From: Pseudoalteromonas umbrosa | Lineage (GTDB): Bacteria > Pseudomonadota > Gammaproteobacteria > Enterobacterales > Alteromonadaceae | NCBI RefSeq assembly: GCF_030125375.1 | Contig: NZ_JASJUU010000022.1 | Location: 62,001 to 126,000 of the forward strand | Reading direction: 5' to 3' | Length of the DNA stretch: 64,000 nt | Shown: positions 55,679 to 64,000 of the stretch, piece after piece | Layout of the letters: each line of letters opens with the position of its first letter | How positions within the stretch are numbered: position 1 is the first letter of the stretch | The notes under the pieces: model-generated | The model's input: only the letters and a program-made list of their open reading frames with translations | Database searches by the model: none | Told to the model about the DNA's origin: nothing | Translations under genes and position numbers: made by a program

Positions 55679-57157
55679 TTATTGGGCAAAGGCGTTGCCG
55701 TAAGTGCTAAGCGCACCTTCACATAAGCGCCAATTTAAGATTCCGCGCGCAGGTGCTGTGGCTTCGATAAAGGTAGGTGCCCAACGTAGATTACGAAAAC
55801 GTGCACTTTCCTCTTCAGTGACCACACCAGCTCTTACGGCTTCTTGTCTGGCTAATTCACACTGCTTCCAATCTTGCTGATCAGTACTTGGCAGCTGTAA
55901 ATCCGTCACGTTATAACTTGCAGGGCAAGCTTTACCGCGCTGCACGCAGGCACTCTTCATTTCTTGCACTTTGTTTTCACACGCATACCCAAACGGGTTA
56001 TCGCGGCAAAACTGTGCTGCATTGAAGAAAAACCACGCATTGTCATAAGCTAAATTCTTAATACGCTCAACGGCAATACGCTGTGTTTCTGGGAGATACG
56101 CATAATAACTGTTGAGTAGTTTATCAGCGCGTTGCTCATCCAAAATTGCTTGCTTAAAGTCATCTTCAAGCTCTGTCGTCAACCACTTAGTCGCATTTCG
56201 CACAATTTGGTACTCAGGGACTAAGCCGCGTAGTGCCAATGATGAGTTCTCATAGCGCGTAGTGTAATAACGCACAACGTTATAATCGCTCAAGCTGTTC
56301 AACTGTGAATTGAAGCCAGTTTTGGCATATTTAACCGCTTCATAAAACATATCAAAACACGGCTTTGGATTATCCAATGAACAGGTAATGATATTGTTCG
56401 GAATAATGCTCAACAATTGCTTCGGATCGCCCCCTTGCTGTACTGCACGCACGGTGATTTTTACCGAAGATTTAGTTTCATCCTTCAAATATCTCAGCTG
56501 TCCGCCAACATTAAATACGCCACCATATAAATCGACATCTAAATAACCGCCAATGTCAGACTTATCTTTGTTACTACCGTAATCGATTTTTAAGTTCACC
56601 AATACATTAGCGCCGTATTCGACGCCAGTGACAAACTCATCACCCACCAAGGTCTGAAGCTTTGTCTGGTGATTGTTCGCAATATCATTGCCCACTTGTG
56701 ATAGCACAAAGCCCTGATTTTGATTTTTGGGTAAAAACAAACGCTTTTTGGGTGTGCTTGCAGCACTGAAAGTATACGAGCTGGAGTACGTGCTAGATGC
56801 CATTTCTTTTGCTAGAGAAGCACCCGCAGATACGCGCACAACAGGGAAGTTCACATCTACATCCACGCTGCCGTTTAACGTATTGAGCATGTCATCGTAG
56901 CTCATATCTATACCAGTTTTAAACTTAAGTTCAGTGTTACCAAAGGTTTCGTCGATAACCCCAGATACTGGTTGTACATTGAGAAAACGCTTCTTTTGAC
57001 TGTCATATGCCGTGCCAATCGCAACGTGATCATTAATGAGTCCTGAGATCACCGAGCCTGATAAGTTTGAGCTTGAAACATCTGAAGCGGATGTCTGTGC
57101 TGCGACGCTTTGCCCAGTTAATGCCATCGCAATAACTGATAAATAAATAGGTTTCAT
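55679..57157 (-). CDS. Secreted MACPF-like (pore-former-like) protein
   Basis: 492 residues with a signal peptide (MKPIYLSVIAMALTGQSVAAQ). Parts: an N-terminal beta region ending in a Ser-rich amphipathic stretch (KEMASSTYSSSYTFSAAS, about 118-135), then GDEFVTGVEYGANVLVNLKI, a second Gly-rich segment (DIGGYLDVDLYGG), VKITVRAVQQGGDP, a conserved Cys pair (ITCSLDNPKPCFDMF), and a helical tail with more Cys. The order, two amphipathic Gly/Ser-rich segments flanking a YG-x-N block and then a GG motif, is reminiscent of MACPF/cholesterol-dependent cytolysin folds, but the canonical YGTH is YGAN here. The assignment is tentative. It is clearly paralogous to 58052-59299. AAGGA precedes the ATG. The operon context is extracellular proteins, including a protease that could activate it. 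Confidence 0.78.
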   Translation of the reverse strand: MKPIYLSVIAMALTGQSVAAQTSASDVSSSNLSGSVISGLINDHVAIGTAYDSQKKRFLNVQPVSGVIDETFGNTELKFKTGIDMSYDDMLNTLNGSVDVDVNFPVVRVSAGASLAKEMASSTYSSSYTFSAASTPKKRLFLPKNQNQGFVLSQVGNDIANNHQTKLQTLVGDEFVTGVEYGANVLVNLKIDYGSNKDKSDIGGYLDVDLYGGVFNVGGQLRYLKDETKSSVKITVRAVQQGGDPKQLLSIIPNNIITCSLDNPKPCFDMFYEAVKYAKTGFNSQLNSLSDYNVVRYYTTRYENSSLALRGLVPEYQIVRNATKWLTTELEDDFKQAILDEQRADKLLNSYYAYLPETQRIAVERIKNLAYDNAWFFFNAAQFCRDNPFGYACENKVQEMKSACVQRGKACPASYNVTDLQLPSTDQQDWKQCELARQEAVRAGVVTEEESARFRNLRWAPTFIEATAPARGILNWRLCEGALSTYGNAFAQ

Positions 57158-57168
57158 ATCATCTTTCC

Positions 57169-58041
57169 TTAACGAACTGTGATCAGATAGTCTTCAACTT
57201 CGCCATACTGAATGCGTCGACATGCATTATCAGAACCACCACCTGCATCAAGTGCAACACGCATCATTGTGACCCCGTCAGGGACATCTTTTGGCACATT
57301 AAATACAAACTGGAATACACCATCTGACGCAGACGAGTGCATCATTTCATTGGCATCGAACACACCATTATGGTTCCAATCAACCCAAACGCGCAGTGCC
57401 ACATAGGATGGATACTCAGGTATAATATTGCCTGGTGTTACACTGACTTTTACCGCACGGTTCGCAGGGAAAGTCACTACTTTACCTGACACCATGGTAT
57501 GTTTATGTGAACCTGATGCATGCTCAAACTCTTCCACTGTCACGCCTTCAATCCACTCCCATTCACTACCAAAGCTGGTATTTTCACAGTACTGGTGTTT
57601 CAACACAGCGGTTTTTAGAGCGACAGGTTGATATTCTGGCGGCATTAAAGTACACGCTTGATTTTCACTTGTTCCAGCAGTCCATTCATATGGGTTGGTA
57701 AAGTCTTCATTCGCAAAAGTCACATACTGTGCTTGTCCTGCCGCGACTTTGGCTTGAGATAGCCATAGCTCTTTAAGCTGCTGTAACTTCTGTTCTTTTG
57801 GAATAATGTCTCTGGTATCAAACATCTGCTCCCACATCTCGACCAACAAGCCGTCATAGCATTTTTTCAGCCATGCATAGCGTCCTTGCGCCTGAGTTGT
57901 GGTGAGCATATCGCCCAGCTCGCTGTATTTGGCATTTTGGATCAACTCATCAGCCGGTGTCTGCGCAAATGCAGTGCCAGAAAGTAGTGATGAAGCAAGC
58001 GCGAGTGAAGAAACATATGTTCTCATAGTTAGCTTTTTCAT
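57169..58041 (-). CDS. Secreted GEVED-domain protein
   Basis: 290 residues: signal peptide (...LLSGTAFAQ), a helical Trp-containing part (about 30-110), a Cys-containing linker, then a C-terminal beta domain with VDWNHNGVFDANE, MRVALD and CRRIQYGEVEDYLITV. This matches the GEVED domain common at the C termini of secreted proteins of marine bacteria, often in proteases; it is thought to have a binding role, with the Asp-rich loop possibly binding calcium. The M4 protease of the same operon ends in similar domains. It lies between the two main pore-former-like genes with gaps of 10-11 bases, so the three products are probably made together. AAGGA precedes the ATG. Confidence 0.85.
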   Translation of the reverse strand: MKKLTMRTYVSSLALASSLLSGTAFAQTPADELIQNAKYSELGDMLTTTQAQGRYAWLKKCYDGLLVEMWEQMFDTRDIIPKEQKLQQLKELWLSQAKVAAGQAQYVTFANEDFTNPYEWTAGTSENQACTLMPPEYQPVALKTAVLKHQYCENTSFGSEWEWIEGVTVEEFEHASGSHKHTMVSGKVVTFPANRAVKVSVTPGNIIPEYPSYVALRVWVDWNHNGVFDANEMMHSSASDGVFQFVFNVPKDVPDGVTMMRVALDAGGGSDNACRRIQYGEVEDYLITVR

Positions 58042-58051
58042 AATGGTGTCC

Positions 58052-59299
58052 TTACTTTAAAACGTCGCTGATCGCACTATAATCACGATAATAGGCAAGG
58101 TTGCCAGACTCGTAATCGATGCAGTAGTTGCCTTCAGGATTGCGCTCACAATAATCAACCATATCGGCAAACAAGTTGGCATTTGCACGGCTTGAAGTTT
58201 CTATTTGCTGGAGTTGATTTAACTGCTCAGGTGAAAATTGTGCTGCATAATAACGCTGTAAATTTTTCGCTCGACGATAAGTCAAACGCTCTTCTATCCA
58301 ACGTGAAGTCAGCTCTTTAATCACTAACTTAGTCAAATAGTTCACTGGGGTGTAACCTGCATCTGGGATCAGCTGCTGTAAGCCTGCTCCTGAGTCTAGA
58401 TACTTAGTGATATAGCTCTCAGTGATGTTGTAATCATCAAGCGTATCAAACTGGTTGATGTAGTCTGTCTTTAAGTAATTGACCGCAGCTTCAAATAAAT
58501 TGAAACAAGGCTCTGGATTAAGCAAAGTACAGCGCATGATGCCGTTGGGGATAATGTTTAACAGACGGTTAGGATCGCCGCCACTTTGATAGCCACTGAT
58601 CGAAATTTTTACCGACTGACGCTTTTCTTCATCAATCTTTTGTAATTTACCATCGACTTTAACTGTGCCTATCCAATCAACACTCAGATAGCCACCAATT
58701 TTTCGCTTATCTTCTTCATTGCGGTATTCAATTTTCATATTGATAACCACATTTGAACCGTAAGCAAATCCTTGAACAAAGCCATCTCCTAAATTGGCAG
58801 CCTTATTGCCAGGATATGCTTGTGCCAGTTCTTTTGCTGCCTGTGTTGGTTGATACCCATCTTCACCTGTTGGCATCAGAATACGGGACTTGGGCTTCAC
58901 TGATGAATACACGCTGTAAGTGCCTGTGTATCTATCCGCACTGATATCTTTGGCGTAATTTGCCCCAGCATCAACACGCACCGCTGGAAATTTAAAGCCA
59001 GCATCTACTTTGCCATCAATCAGCTTCAGTGCTTGCTCGTAACTTAAATCTACACCAACTCGAAAATCGATATTGGTATTACCTAAGTGTTCAACAGCTG
59101 TGCCCTGTACAGATTGAAGCCCTAATAAAACATCCCCTTTGCTTTGATAGGCGGTCCCAAGCGGCACTAAATCAATGCTCTTTGTCTCACTTGATAAAGC
59201 TTTTAATTCACTTAGCGTCTGTGGGGAATCTGATACTTGAGCCATGGCTGGAACTGCAGATAAAACCAGCGCAAGGCTAATGAAATTATGTTTTTTCAT
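58052..59299 (-). CDS. Secreted MACPF-like (pore-former-like) protein
   Basis: 415 residues with a signal peptide (MKKHNFISLALVLSAVPAMAQ). Paralogue of 55679-57157, sharing VDAGANYAKD.../VSAGASLAKE..., the amphipathic DRYTGTYSVYSS stretch, GDGFVQGFAYGSNVVINMKI, KIGGYLSVDW, VKISISGYQSGGDPNRLLNIIPNGIM, and the Cys pair CTLLNPEPC. The C terminus is shorter by about 75 residues than that of the paralogue. As with that protein, a relation to MACPF/CDC pore formers is suggested by motif order only, and another beta-sandwich secreted family is possible. GGAG lies nine bases before the ATG. Confidence 0.78.
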   Translation of the reverse strand: MKKHNFISLALVLSAVPAMAQVSDSPQTLSELKALSSETKSIDLVPLGTAYQSKGDVLLGLQSVQGTAVEHLGNTNIDFRVGVDLSYEQALKLIDGKVDAGFKFPAVRVDAGANYAKDISADRYTGTYSVYSSVKPKSRILMPTGEDGYQPTQAAKELAQAYPGNKAANLGDGFVQGFAYGSNVVINMKIEYRNEEDKRKIGGYLSVDWIGTVKVDGKLQKIDEEKRQSVKISISGYQSGGDPNRLLNIIPNGIMRCTLLNPEPCFNLFEAAVNYLKTDYINQFDTLDDYNITESYITKYLDSGAGLQQLIPDAGYTPVNYLTKLVIKELTSRWIEERLTYRRAKNLQRYYAAQFSPEQLNQLQQIETSSRANANLFADMVDYCERNPEGNYCIDYESGNLAYYRDYSAISDVLK

Positions 59300-59349
59300 T
59301 TGTTTTCACTCCGTGAAGAGGCCGAAGTCGACCTCTGCTAGTTTGTATC

Positions 59350-61389
59350 CTACTTATTGAGGCTATTTAGGTAATCTTTATGCCATGCTTCAGGAATGCG
59401 TTTAAGGATCTCTTGCTCTGTTTCAACAACCTCTTCAAACTCATTGTCTGTCTGCATTGCTAAATCACCCACTTGCAGTCCATTTGCAAACATAGAGAAG
59501 GTTTCACCAGGGTTATGATTAGGATCATCAGCTGTTCTTGCCAACTTCAGGTTATAAACATGATCGTTGTACTTTTGCTCTTCAACCTTCGTGATCAACT
59601 CAAGTCCAGATGCCGTGCGAATGCGATCGCCCACTTGCACTTTATTTGCCCAAGAAGATACACCTGATTGCGTGACAACAGGGTGAGATTCAGTCAACAA
59701 TAGTTCTTTACCTGATTCAGTGATTAACTTAATCATTGGCTGACTTTCAGAGCCGATAGAAACATCTTTGATTTCAAGAGGTAAATGAACGTTTGGCGCA
59801 TATTGACTTGCACCCAACACAGTATCACCAACACGCAACTGCTCAATTGGCAGCTCTTTACCATTGGCGAGCTTAATCATCGAGCCTTTTGCTAGACAAC
59901 TAAATACCATTTGTAGCGGCGGATGCTCGATATCTTTCCAAGATTGATCATCTGGCATATCTGCACTACCAACGACATAAGAATATCTTCTTTTCAGTTT
60001 GCTGGTACCGCGCGTTTCTTCTGTTTCAATCGACAAGTTCATGATCCAGTGTGCGTCTTCATAACGGCCGTAAAGTCGCGCATCGCCGAAAATACCTTTA
60101 GATCTAGGAATATTCCATGAAATACGTGTCATATCGAACGTTCTTGGGCCTATCTTCTTAGTAAAGTATTTTAAGTTGATATGATCAGAAAATAGATGAC
60201 TTGAGCCCTGATAACCACCACCTAATGCCGTTGCCCCACCAAGCTCTTTGGTTTGAATAAAGATCTCTGTTCCATGATAAAGCTCTACCGGTCTCTCGCC
60301 TTTAGGATCAATCGTATAAGATGGATTACCATTGCCATCAAAAGTTACATTTTTTGTAGACCAATCAGGACGATAGATCTTAGTAACACGCCCCATCACA
60401 TCTCTAAACCCTGTAAACGGTACTACCGCCTTGATTTGATCATTAGGCGTACCAGGGTCGTAGTAAGCATCAATATCACAGTCATTATAACGACGGTTTA
60501 AGCACACTTTGATGCGGTTTTTCGTGGGATCAGTCTCATTGATTTCTTTAAGATCAACTGGGGCTGTTACGCCTTTTTCCAGTAGCTTTGCACCAATTTT
60601 GCTGTAATCACTTGCAGGTAAGATATTCATTTCAGCATCAGAGCCATAACCACCAATCGACATTTCATCGCCTTGGCCACTGACTGAAGTTCTCACATAA
60701 CCCAAGTCGGCAAGCAGTGTGTCTTTAGAGTACTCTGCAGACATTTGCTTTGTTTCCGCTACTTCTACACCGCTAGCATTAATGTAGGTCACAATCGCAT
60801 AGGCATTTGCATAAATTTTTTCAGCTGCTATCAGCTTAGCTATAATATCGTTCACTCTGCCAACAGAAGTAATGTCCATGCGTTTTTTTGTTTCGCCCTT
60901 ATCGTCAAAGTACTCAATAAAACGCGGAATAGTAATGGGTTCACCATGTTCATTCACTAATGACAGATCTAAAAACGTATAAGTCGTTGGTGCCGTCTCA
61001 CTGTTAATCGCTGAAATAATGACATAGTCGTTATTATTTGAATCTACAGCCGTTCTAAAACCCATGTCAGTGAAAAAAGAGCACACTTTTTCTGTTGTAC
61101 ACTCTGTATTCACAGGGTTCGCTAAGCCAGACACGGCAGCAATGCCCATTTCATTTTGCTGCGCATTCTTCAGCTGCGTAGTTTGCAGTATCTTAAATAA
61201 GTGCGGGCGATTTTTTGCATTAATGCCGTGCTGTGCCAAACGCTGAGATGCCTGATCATAAATACCCAAAGATGCATCAGGTTGAACAAGTGTTTGAATG
61301 TTATGATTTTCAACTGATACTGGTGCTGCATCAACAACAAATGATGCGCCTCCCAAAGCAGCAATCACTGCTAGGCTAACAAGTTTCAT
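59350..61389 (-). CDS. Secreted protein with C-terminal Hint (hedgehog/intein) domain
   Basis: 679 residues with a signal peptide (MKLVSLAVIAALGGASFVVDA). The first 490 residues match nothing I recognise; they hold Cys pairs (CTTEKVC, CLNRRYNDC) and many beta-type segments. From the Cys near 498 (SCLAKGSMIKLANGKELPIEQ, then LRVGDTVLG) a Hint domain follows, with a TESHPVVT block and QVGDRI. It closes with SMFANGLQVGD instead of the splicing HN, so it may cleave its own N-side bond at Cys, or be structural, rather than splice. About 40 charged residues follow. Such domains can release an N-terminal part or attach it elsewhere (known for hedgehog and bacterial Hint proteins; inferred here). AAGGA precedes the ATG. 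It follows the protease gene by 81 bases. Confidence 0.82.
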   Translation of the reverse strand: MKLVSLAVIAALGGASFVVDAAPVSVENHNIQTLVQPDASLGIYDQASQRLAQHGINAKNRPHLFKILQTTQLKNAQQNEMGIAAVSGLANPVNTECTTEKVCSFFTDMGFRTAVDSNNNDYVIISAINSETAPTTYTFLDLSLVNEHGEPITIPRFIEYFDDKGETKKRMDITSVGRVNDIIAKLIAAEKIYANAYAIVTYINASGVEVAETKQMSAEYSKDTLLADLGYVRTSVSGQGDEMSIGGYGSDAEMNILPASDYSKIGAKLLEKGVTAPVDLKEINETDPTKNRIKVCLNRRYNDCDIDAYYDPGTPNDQIKAVVPFTGFRDVMGRVTKIYRPDWSTKNVTFDGNGNPSYTIDPKGERPVELYHGTEIFIQTKELGGATALGGGYQGSSHLFSDHINLKYFTKKIGPRTFDMTRISWNIPRSKGIFGDARLYGRYEDAHWIMNLSIETEETRGTSKLKRRYSYVVGSADMPDDQSWKDIEHPPLQMVFSCLAKGSMIKLANGKELPIEQLRVGDTVLGASQYAPNVHLPLEIKDVSIGSESQPMIKLITESGKELLLTESHPVVTQSGVSSWANKVQVGDRIRTASGLELITKVEEQKYNDHVYNLKLARTADDPNHNPGETFSMFANGLQVGDLAMQTDNEFEEVVETEQEILKRIPEAWHKDYLNSLNK

Positions 61390-61421
61390 AAAGTTTCCTT
61401 TTTGATTGGTGATACTAGGTA

Positions 61422-61461
61422 GCTCGTAGGCAAAGGGACCTTTGCCTACATGACTGCGAGC
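61422..61461 (-). terminator. Intercistronic hairpin after the M4 protease gene
   Basis: An 11-bp stem (GTAGGCAAAGG / CCTTTGCCTAC, 2-base gap) extended by outer arms GCTCG/CGAGC. It starts 10 bases after the stop at 61471. It is very stable by eye but has no T-run on the minus strand, so it may stabilise or process the message rather than end it. Confidence 0.5.
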
Positions 61462-61470
61462 GGTTATTAA

Positions 61471-64000
61471 TTAATATTTCACTTTGATACGGAAATCATG
61501 TATTTCGCCGTAATCGAATACGTTACATGAGTCCAGCTTATAATCGTGCTTAGGGTACTCTTCTAATTTCGCACGCACGTAGAAGTTTCTCGACCTTGTC
61601 AGCCAAGAGACATGTGGTAGCGACAAAGATTTAGTCGCTTTAATACGGCAGTGTTCTTGCCCAGCCACTGAACGGCACTGACTGTTATCCAACCAGTAAT
61701 TAAAGTTAGGATCAGAGTCTAGGCTGGCTTCTGACTCTTCAAACTTGCCATCTCTGTTTTCATCAAGCCAAACTGTTAAACGTACGCCGCGATCGCTGTT
61801 ATCTAATAATCGCTCAGCGGTTGCACGCGGGATCAAATTGGTTGCTATTTCAACACTCAAATTGGAATTGCGCTGCGCTTCAAAGTTGGCCGCAATAAAC
61901 TGGCTGTATCCTTGCGGGTTATAACCTTGCGCAGCATCCAAAGTGGCTAGCTCAGTCGAGTATCTAAATAGCTTAATTTCATCGATGTAAAACACACCTG
62001 CATTATCACTATTACTGATTTTGGCAGGGCATGTGTTCACTTCAGATAAAGTTATTTTCTGCAACTGTATATCTGAACCACTGCCATCAGCATAGCGAAC
62101 GCCCAAAGATATAGTAAATGTCCCGCCTTCAGTTGGATATGTAATTGTTCCCGGATCTCTTAATGTGCTGGTTTTGTTATCAAACCCAAAGCCCCACAAG
62201 TACTGAATTTGTTTATCTGAGTTACCTTGAGATTTGTTGATAAATTTCACTCGATTGTTATCTAAGATTTGAATATCAAAATCAGCAACCAACGGCAATG
62301 CATTGGAGTCAATATCGAGCATCACATCCAACACTTGTCCATTGTCAACAACACCACAACCATCCCAAATATAATAGTCATATTCACTAGTTGTGATCGC
62401 AGCACGCATAACACCTAGTCCAGCTTTTGCTTTTTGATTAATTTTAAACGATGCCGAGCTCCCAGTAATTTTCTGATTACGGATCACTTCTTCCTCACTC
62501 TCAATCAAGCCATTTTTGTTGTAATCAAAAAATATTGAAATTAACTTGCCACTTAAATCCCTAGAGAAATCCATCTTATACTCGCGGTCTTTTGCAATTG
62601 CGCGAGGTGTGCTGAATTGTCCAGTATACCCCGCAGGCAAATTATTGATGGTGTGTCCACCAAATGACAAAGAGGTACTGTGCTGTATATTGGCATTGGT
62701 ATAGGGCGCACAAGTTTGAGCTGGGCGAGTATAAAAGTGATTGTAAGCCGTGCGTGACATCCCATCCCATGTTGTGACATCAAGTGAAAAACGAATCAAC
62801 TGATCCTCTGATAAGACTTTTTTACGCTTCAAAAATGGCGCAATCGCAGTGTTATCGCTGCGACGCCAAACTTCCGCTTGGCCATCACCCCAATCCACCT
62901 CAATGACATCAATTGAGTTGCTATCTAAACGACTCAAATCATAGTTTGCAGTGTTATAATTCAACCAAGTATCAGCATCTAAAGTTGATAGTCCAATCCC
63001 TGTCGAAATACCAACCCCAGCCAAACTATCAGAAATATTCGCACCAATAACTGCCGCAGTTTTGTTGCCAACACTCACATGATTAGCTTGATCTAAAAGA
63101 CAAAAACCAAACTCATTCATCGATATGCCAGAGAATAGGCACTGGCTCACATTGGCACGCAAAAATAACTGATAAGCTTGCTGAATTGTCCAGCCATGAG
63201 TTTTAACCAGCTCATAAAAAGCTTTTCTTAACACGCCACCATTATCATGACCGGTTTTTGTGCTGGTAAAATCTTTCCAGTGATCGATACTACGCCCATC
63301 CCAAGAGGGCAATTCAAAATAACGTGCCGGTGCATCTATTGCCATCACATCCCAGCCATACCACCACTTTCGATTATTCGTATACTGGCCTGGTAATTCA
63401 AAAAATAAATCTGCAAACGGTTGAGACTGAGTGTAAGCGCCACTCGAAGTATGCTGAAAATAATCAAGCGCAGCGATGGCACTAATATCTGATAGTCCCT
63501 CATTAATTGCGCGGTCGATATCATTATTGCCCAGATCAGCATTCCATTGTGTGATGGCATGTGCAGCTTCATGGGCAACAATGCCCAGCCCTGTCAGCGA
63601 GTAAAACTCATAGCCTCCATTACCCGGCCCATAATTCGCATACGTACCATCCCAAGACGCATAATTTGAGCCCAAAATCGTATGCTTGTTCACTTTTTGT
63701 AGTAACGGCTTAATGCAATACCCATCAGCAGCACAATCTTGTACTTGATCTGGAAAGAGCTGTTTAAGATTTTTATGGAAATACTGCATTACCAAGCCAC
63801 CGTTAAAATGCGCTTCGTTTGCGGCACTGTAGCTATAATAAGTACTATAGGTAGAGTCTATATCTGCTTTATTAAAGTTTTCATTATTTTGTAGGCAGGT
63901 ATAGGAAACAGGTTCTACTTCTGACACTTTGGCATCATAAGTCGTCACATAGGGGTTGTCTAACACACAGTTATTTTGCTCTTTTTTGATGATATATGGA
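61471..64000 (-). CDS. M4 (thermolysin/vibriolysin-like) metalloprotease, 5' end outside window
   Basis: The open frame runs off the right edge; a GTG at 63966 is only an internal codon, since NNC-VLDNPYVTTYDA continues upstream as in vibriolysin catalytic domains. Visible parts: zinc-binding HEAAH with a downstream NEGLSDISA (Glu ligand), GHDNGGVLRKAFYELV and the helical end of the catalytic domain; then a GEVED-type segment (DYNKNGLIESEEE ... CGVVDNGQVLDVMLDI), a PKD-like segment (IQYLWGFGFDNKTST), and a last GEVED-type domain ending CNVFDYGEIHDFRIKV. Secreted endopeptidase, normally made with an inhibitory propeptide (family knowledge; outside the window). It is the most upstream gene visible in the operon and could process the Hint and pore-former-like proteins (inferred). 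Confidence 0.93.
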   Translation of the reverse strand, partial: PYIIKKEQNNCVLDNPYVTTYDAKVSEVEPVSYTCLQNNENFNKADIDSTYSTYYSYSAANEAHFNGGLVMQYFHKNLKQLFPDQVQDCAADGYCIKPLLQKVNKHTILGSNYASWDGTYANYGPGNGGYEFYSLTGLGIVAHEAAHAITQWNADLGNNDIDRAINEGLSDISAIAALDYFQHTSSGAYTQSQPFADLFFELPGQYTNNRKWWYGWDVMAIDAPARYFELPSWDGRSIDHWKDFTSTKTGHDNGGVLRKAFYELVKTHGWTIQQAYQLFLRANVSQCLFSGISMNEFGFCLLDQANHVSVGNKTAAVIGANISDSLAGVGISTGIGLSTLDADTWLNYNTANYDLSRLDSNSIDVIEVDWGDGQAEVWRRSDNTAIAPFLKRKKVLSEDQLIRFSLDVTTWDGMSRTAYNHFYTRPAQTCAPYTNANIQHSTSLSFGGHTINNLPAGYTGQFSTPRAIAKDREYKMDFSRDLSGKLISIFFDYNKNGLIESEEEVIRNQKITGSSASFKINQKAKAGLGVMRAAITTSEYDYYIWDGCGVVDNGQVLDVMLDIDSNALPLVADFDIQILDNNRVKFINKSQGNSDKQIQYLWGFGFDNKTSTLRDPGTITYPTEGGTFTISLGVRYADGSGSDIQLQKITLSEVNTCPAKISNSDNAGVFYIDEIKLFRYSTELATLDAAQGYNPQGYSQFIAANFEAQRNSNLSVEIATNLIPRATAERLLDNSDRGVRLTVWLDENRDGKFEESEASLDSDPNFNYWLDNSQCRSVAGQEHCRIKATKSLSLPHVSWLTRSRNFYVRAKLEEYPKHDYKLDSCNVFDYGEIHDFRIKVKY

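Overview
The window looks like the chromosome of a marine gammaproteobacterium of the Alteromonadales, most likely Pseudoalteromonas. This is inferred from the AT-leaning base composition, gene style, a vibriolysin-type protease and a leu operon with a leader peptide. No rRNA, tRNA, CRISPR or transposase was recognised.

Region 1 (1-47755) is an iron-acquisition island, nearly all on the minus strand. In transcription order it holds a penicillin-acylase/PvdQ-like periplasmic acylase, an MbtH-like protein, a FAAL-ACP-C-A-PCP protein, a KS-AT-KR-ACP polyketide synthase, a 5541-residue NRPS, three smaller NRPS proteins (one with a fused TauD/SyrP-like dioxygenase, the last with a thioesterase), a PepSY transmembrane protein with two small membrane proteins, and a TonB-dependent receptor cut by the left edge. 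A PvdS-like ECF sigma factor is divergent from the acylase. It has a 15/19 Fur box at its predicted transcription start. Perfect iron-starvation boxes (TAAAT-N16-CGT) lie before the receptor and before the PepSY operon, and a near match lies before the acylase. This suggests a Fur to sigma to siderophore cascade.

Reading the adenylation pockets by eye, the line is predicted to build acyl - basic residue (Lys-like) - reduced malonate - D-Ser - Gly - Gly - basic residue (Lys/Arg-like) - Asp - Gly - Asp. Both Asp are candidates for beta-hydroxylation. Lys plus reduced malonate gives 4,8-diamino-3-hydroxyoctanoate. As I remember it, that unit occurs in alterobactin/pseudoalterobactin together with Ser, Gly, Arg and two beta-hydroxyaspartates. 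The cluster therefore looks like an alterobactin-type backbone with a fatty-acyl start, later trimmed by the acylase, and an extra Gly made by a 4.45-kb tandem module duplication. No dihydroxybenzoate genes, exporter or phosphopantetheinyl transferase are visible here.

Region 2 (47752-49358) holds a TerB-like protein, a small lipoprotein and a secreted protein of unknown function. Region 3 (49401-54199) is the leucine operon leuABCD, led by a 23-residue Leu-rich leader peptide and an attenuator.

Region 4 (54553-64000) is a tightly spaced operon of six secreted proteins: an M4 (vibriolysin-like) protease with PKD-like and GEVED-type domains, cut by the right edge; a protein with a C-terminal Hint domain; three paralogues with weak resemblance to MACPF-type pore formers; and a small GEVED-domain protein. 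I do not recognise this combination, and it is the best candidate for an undescribed system.
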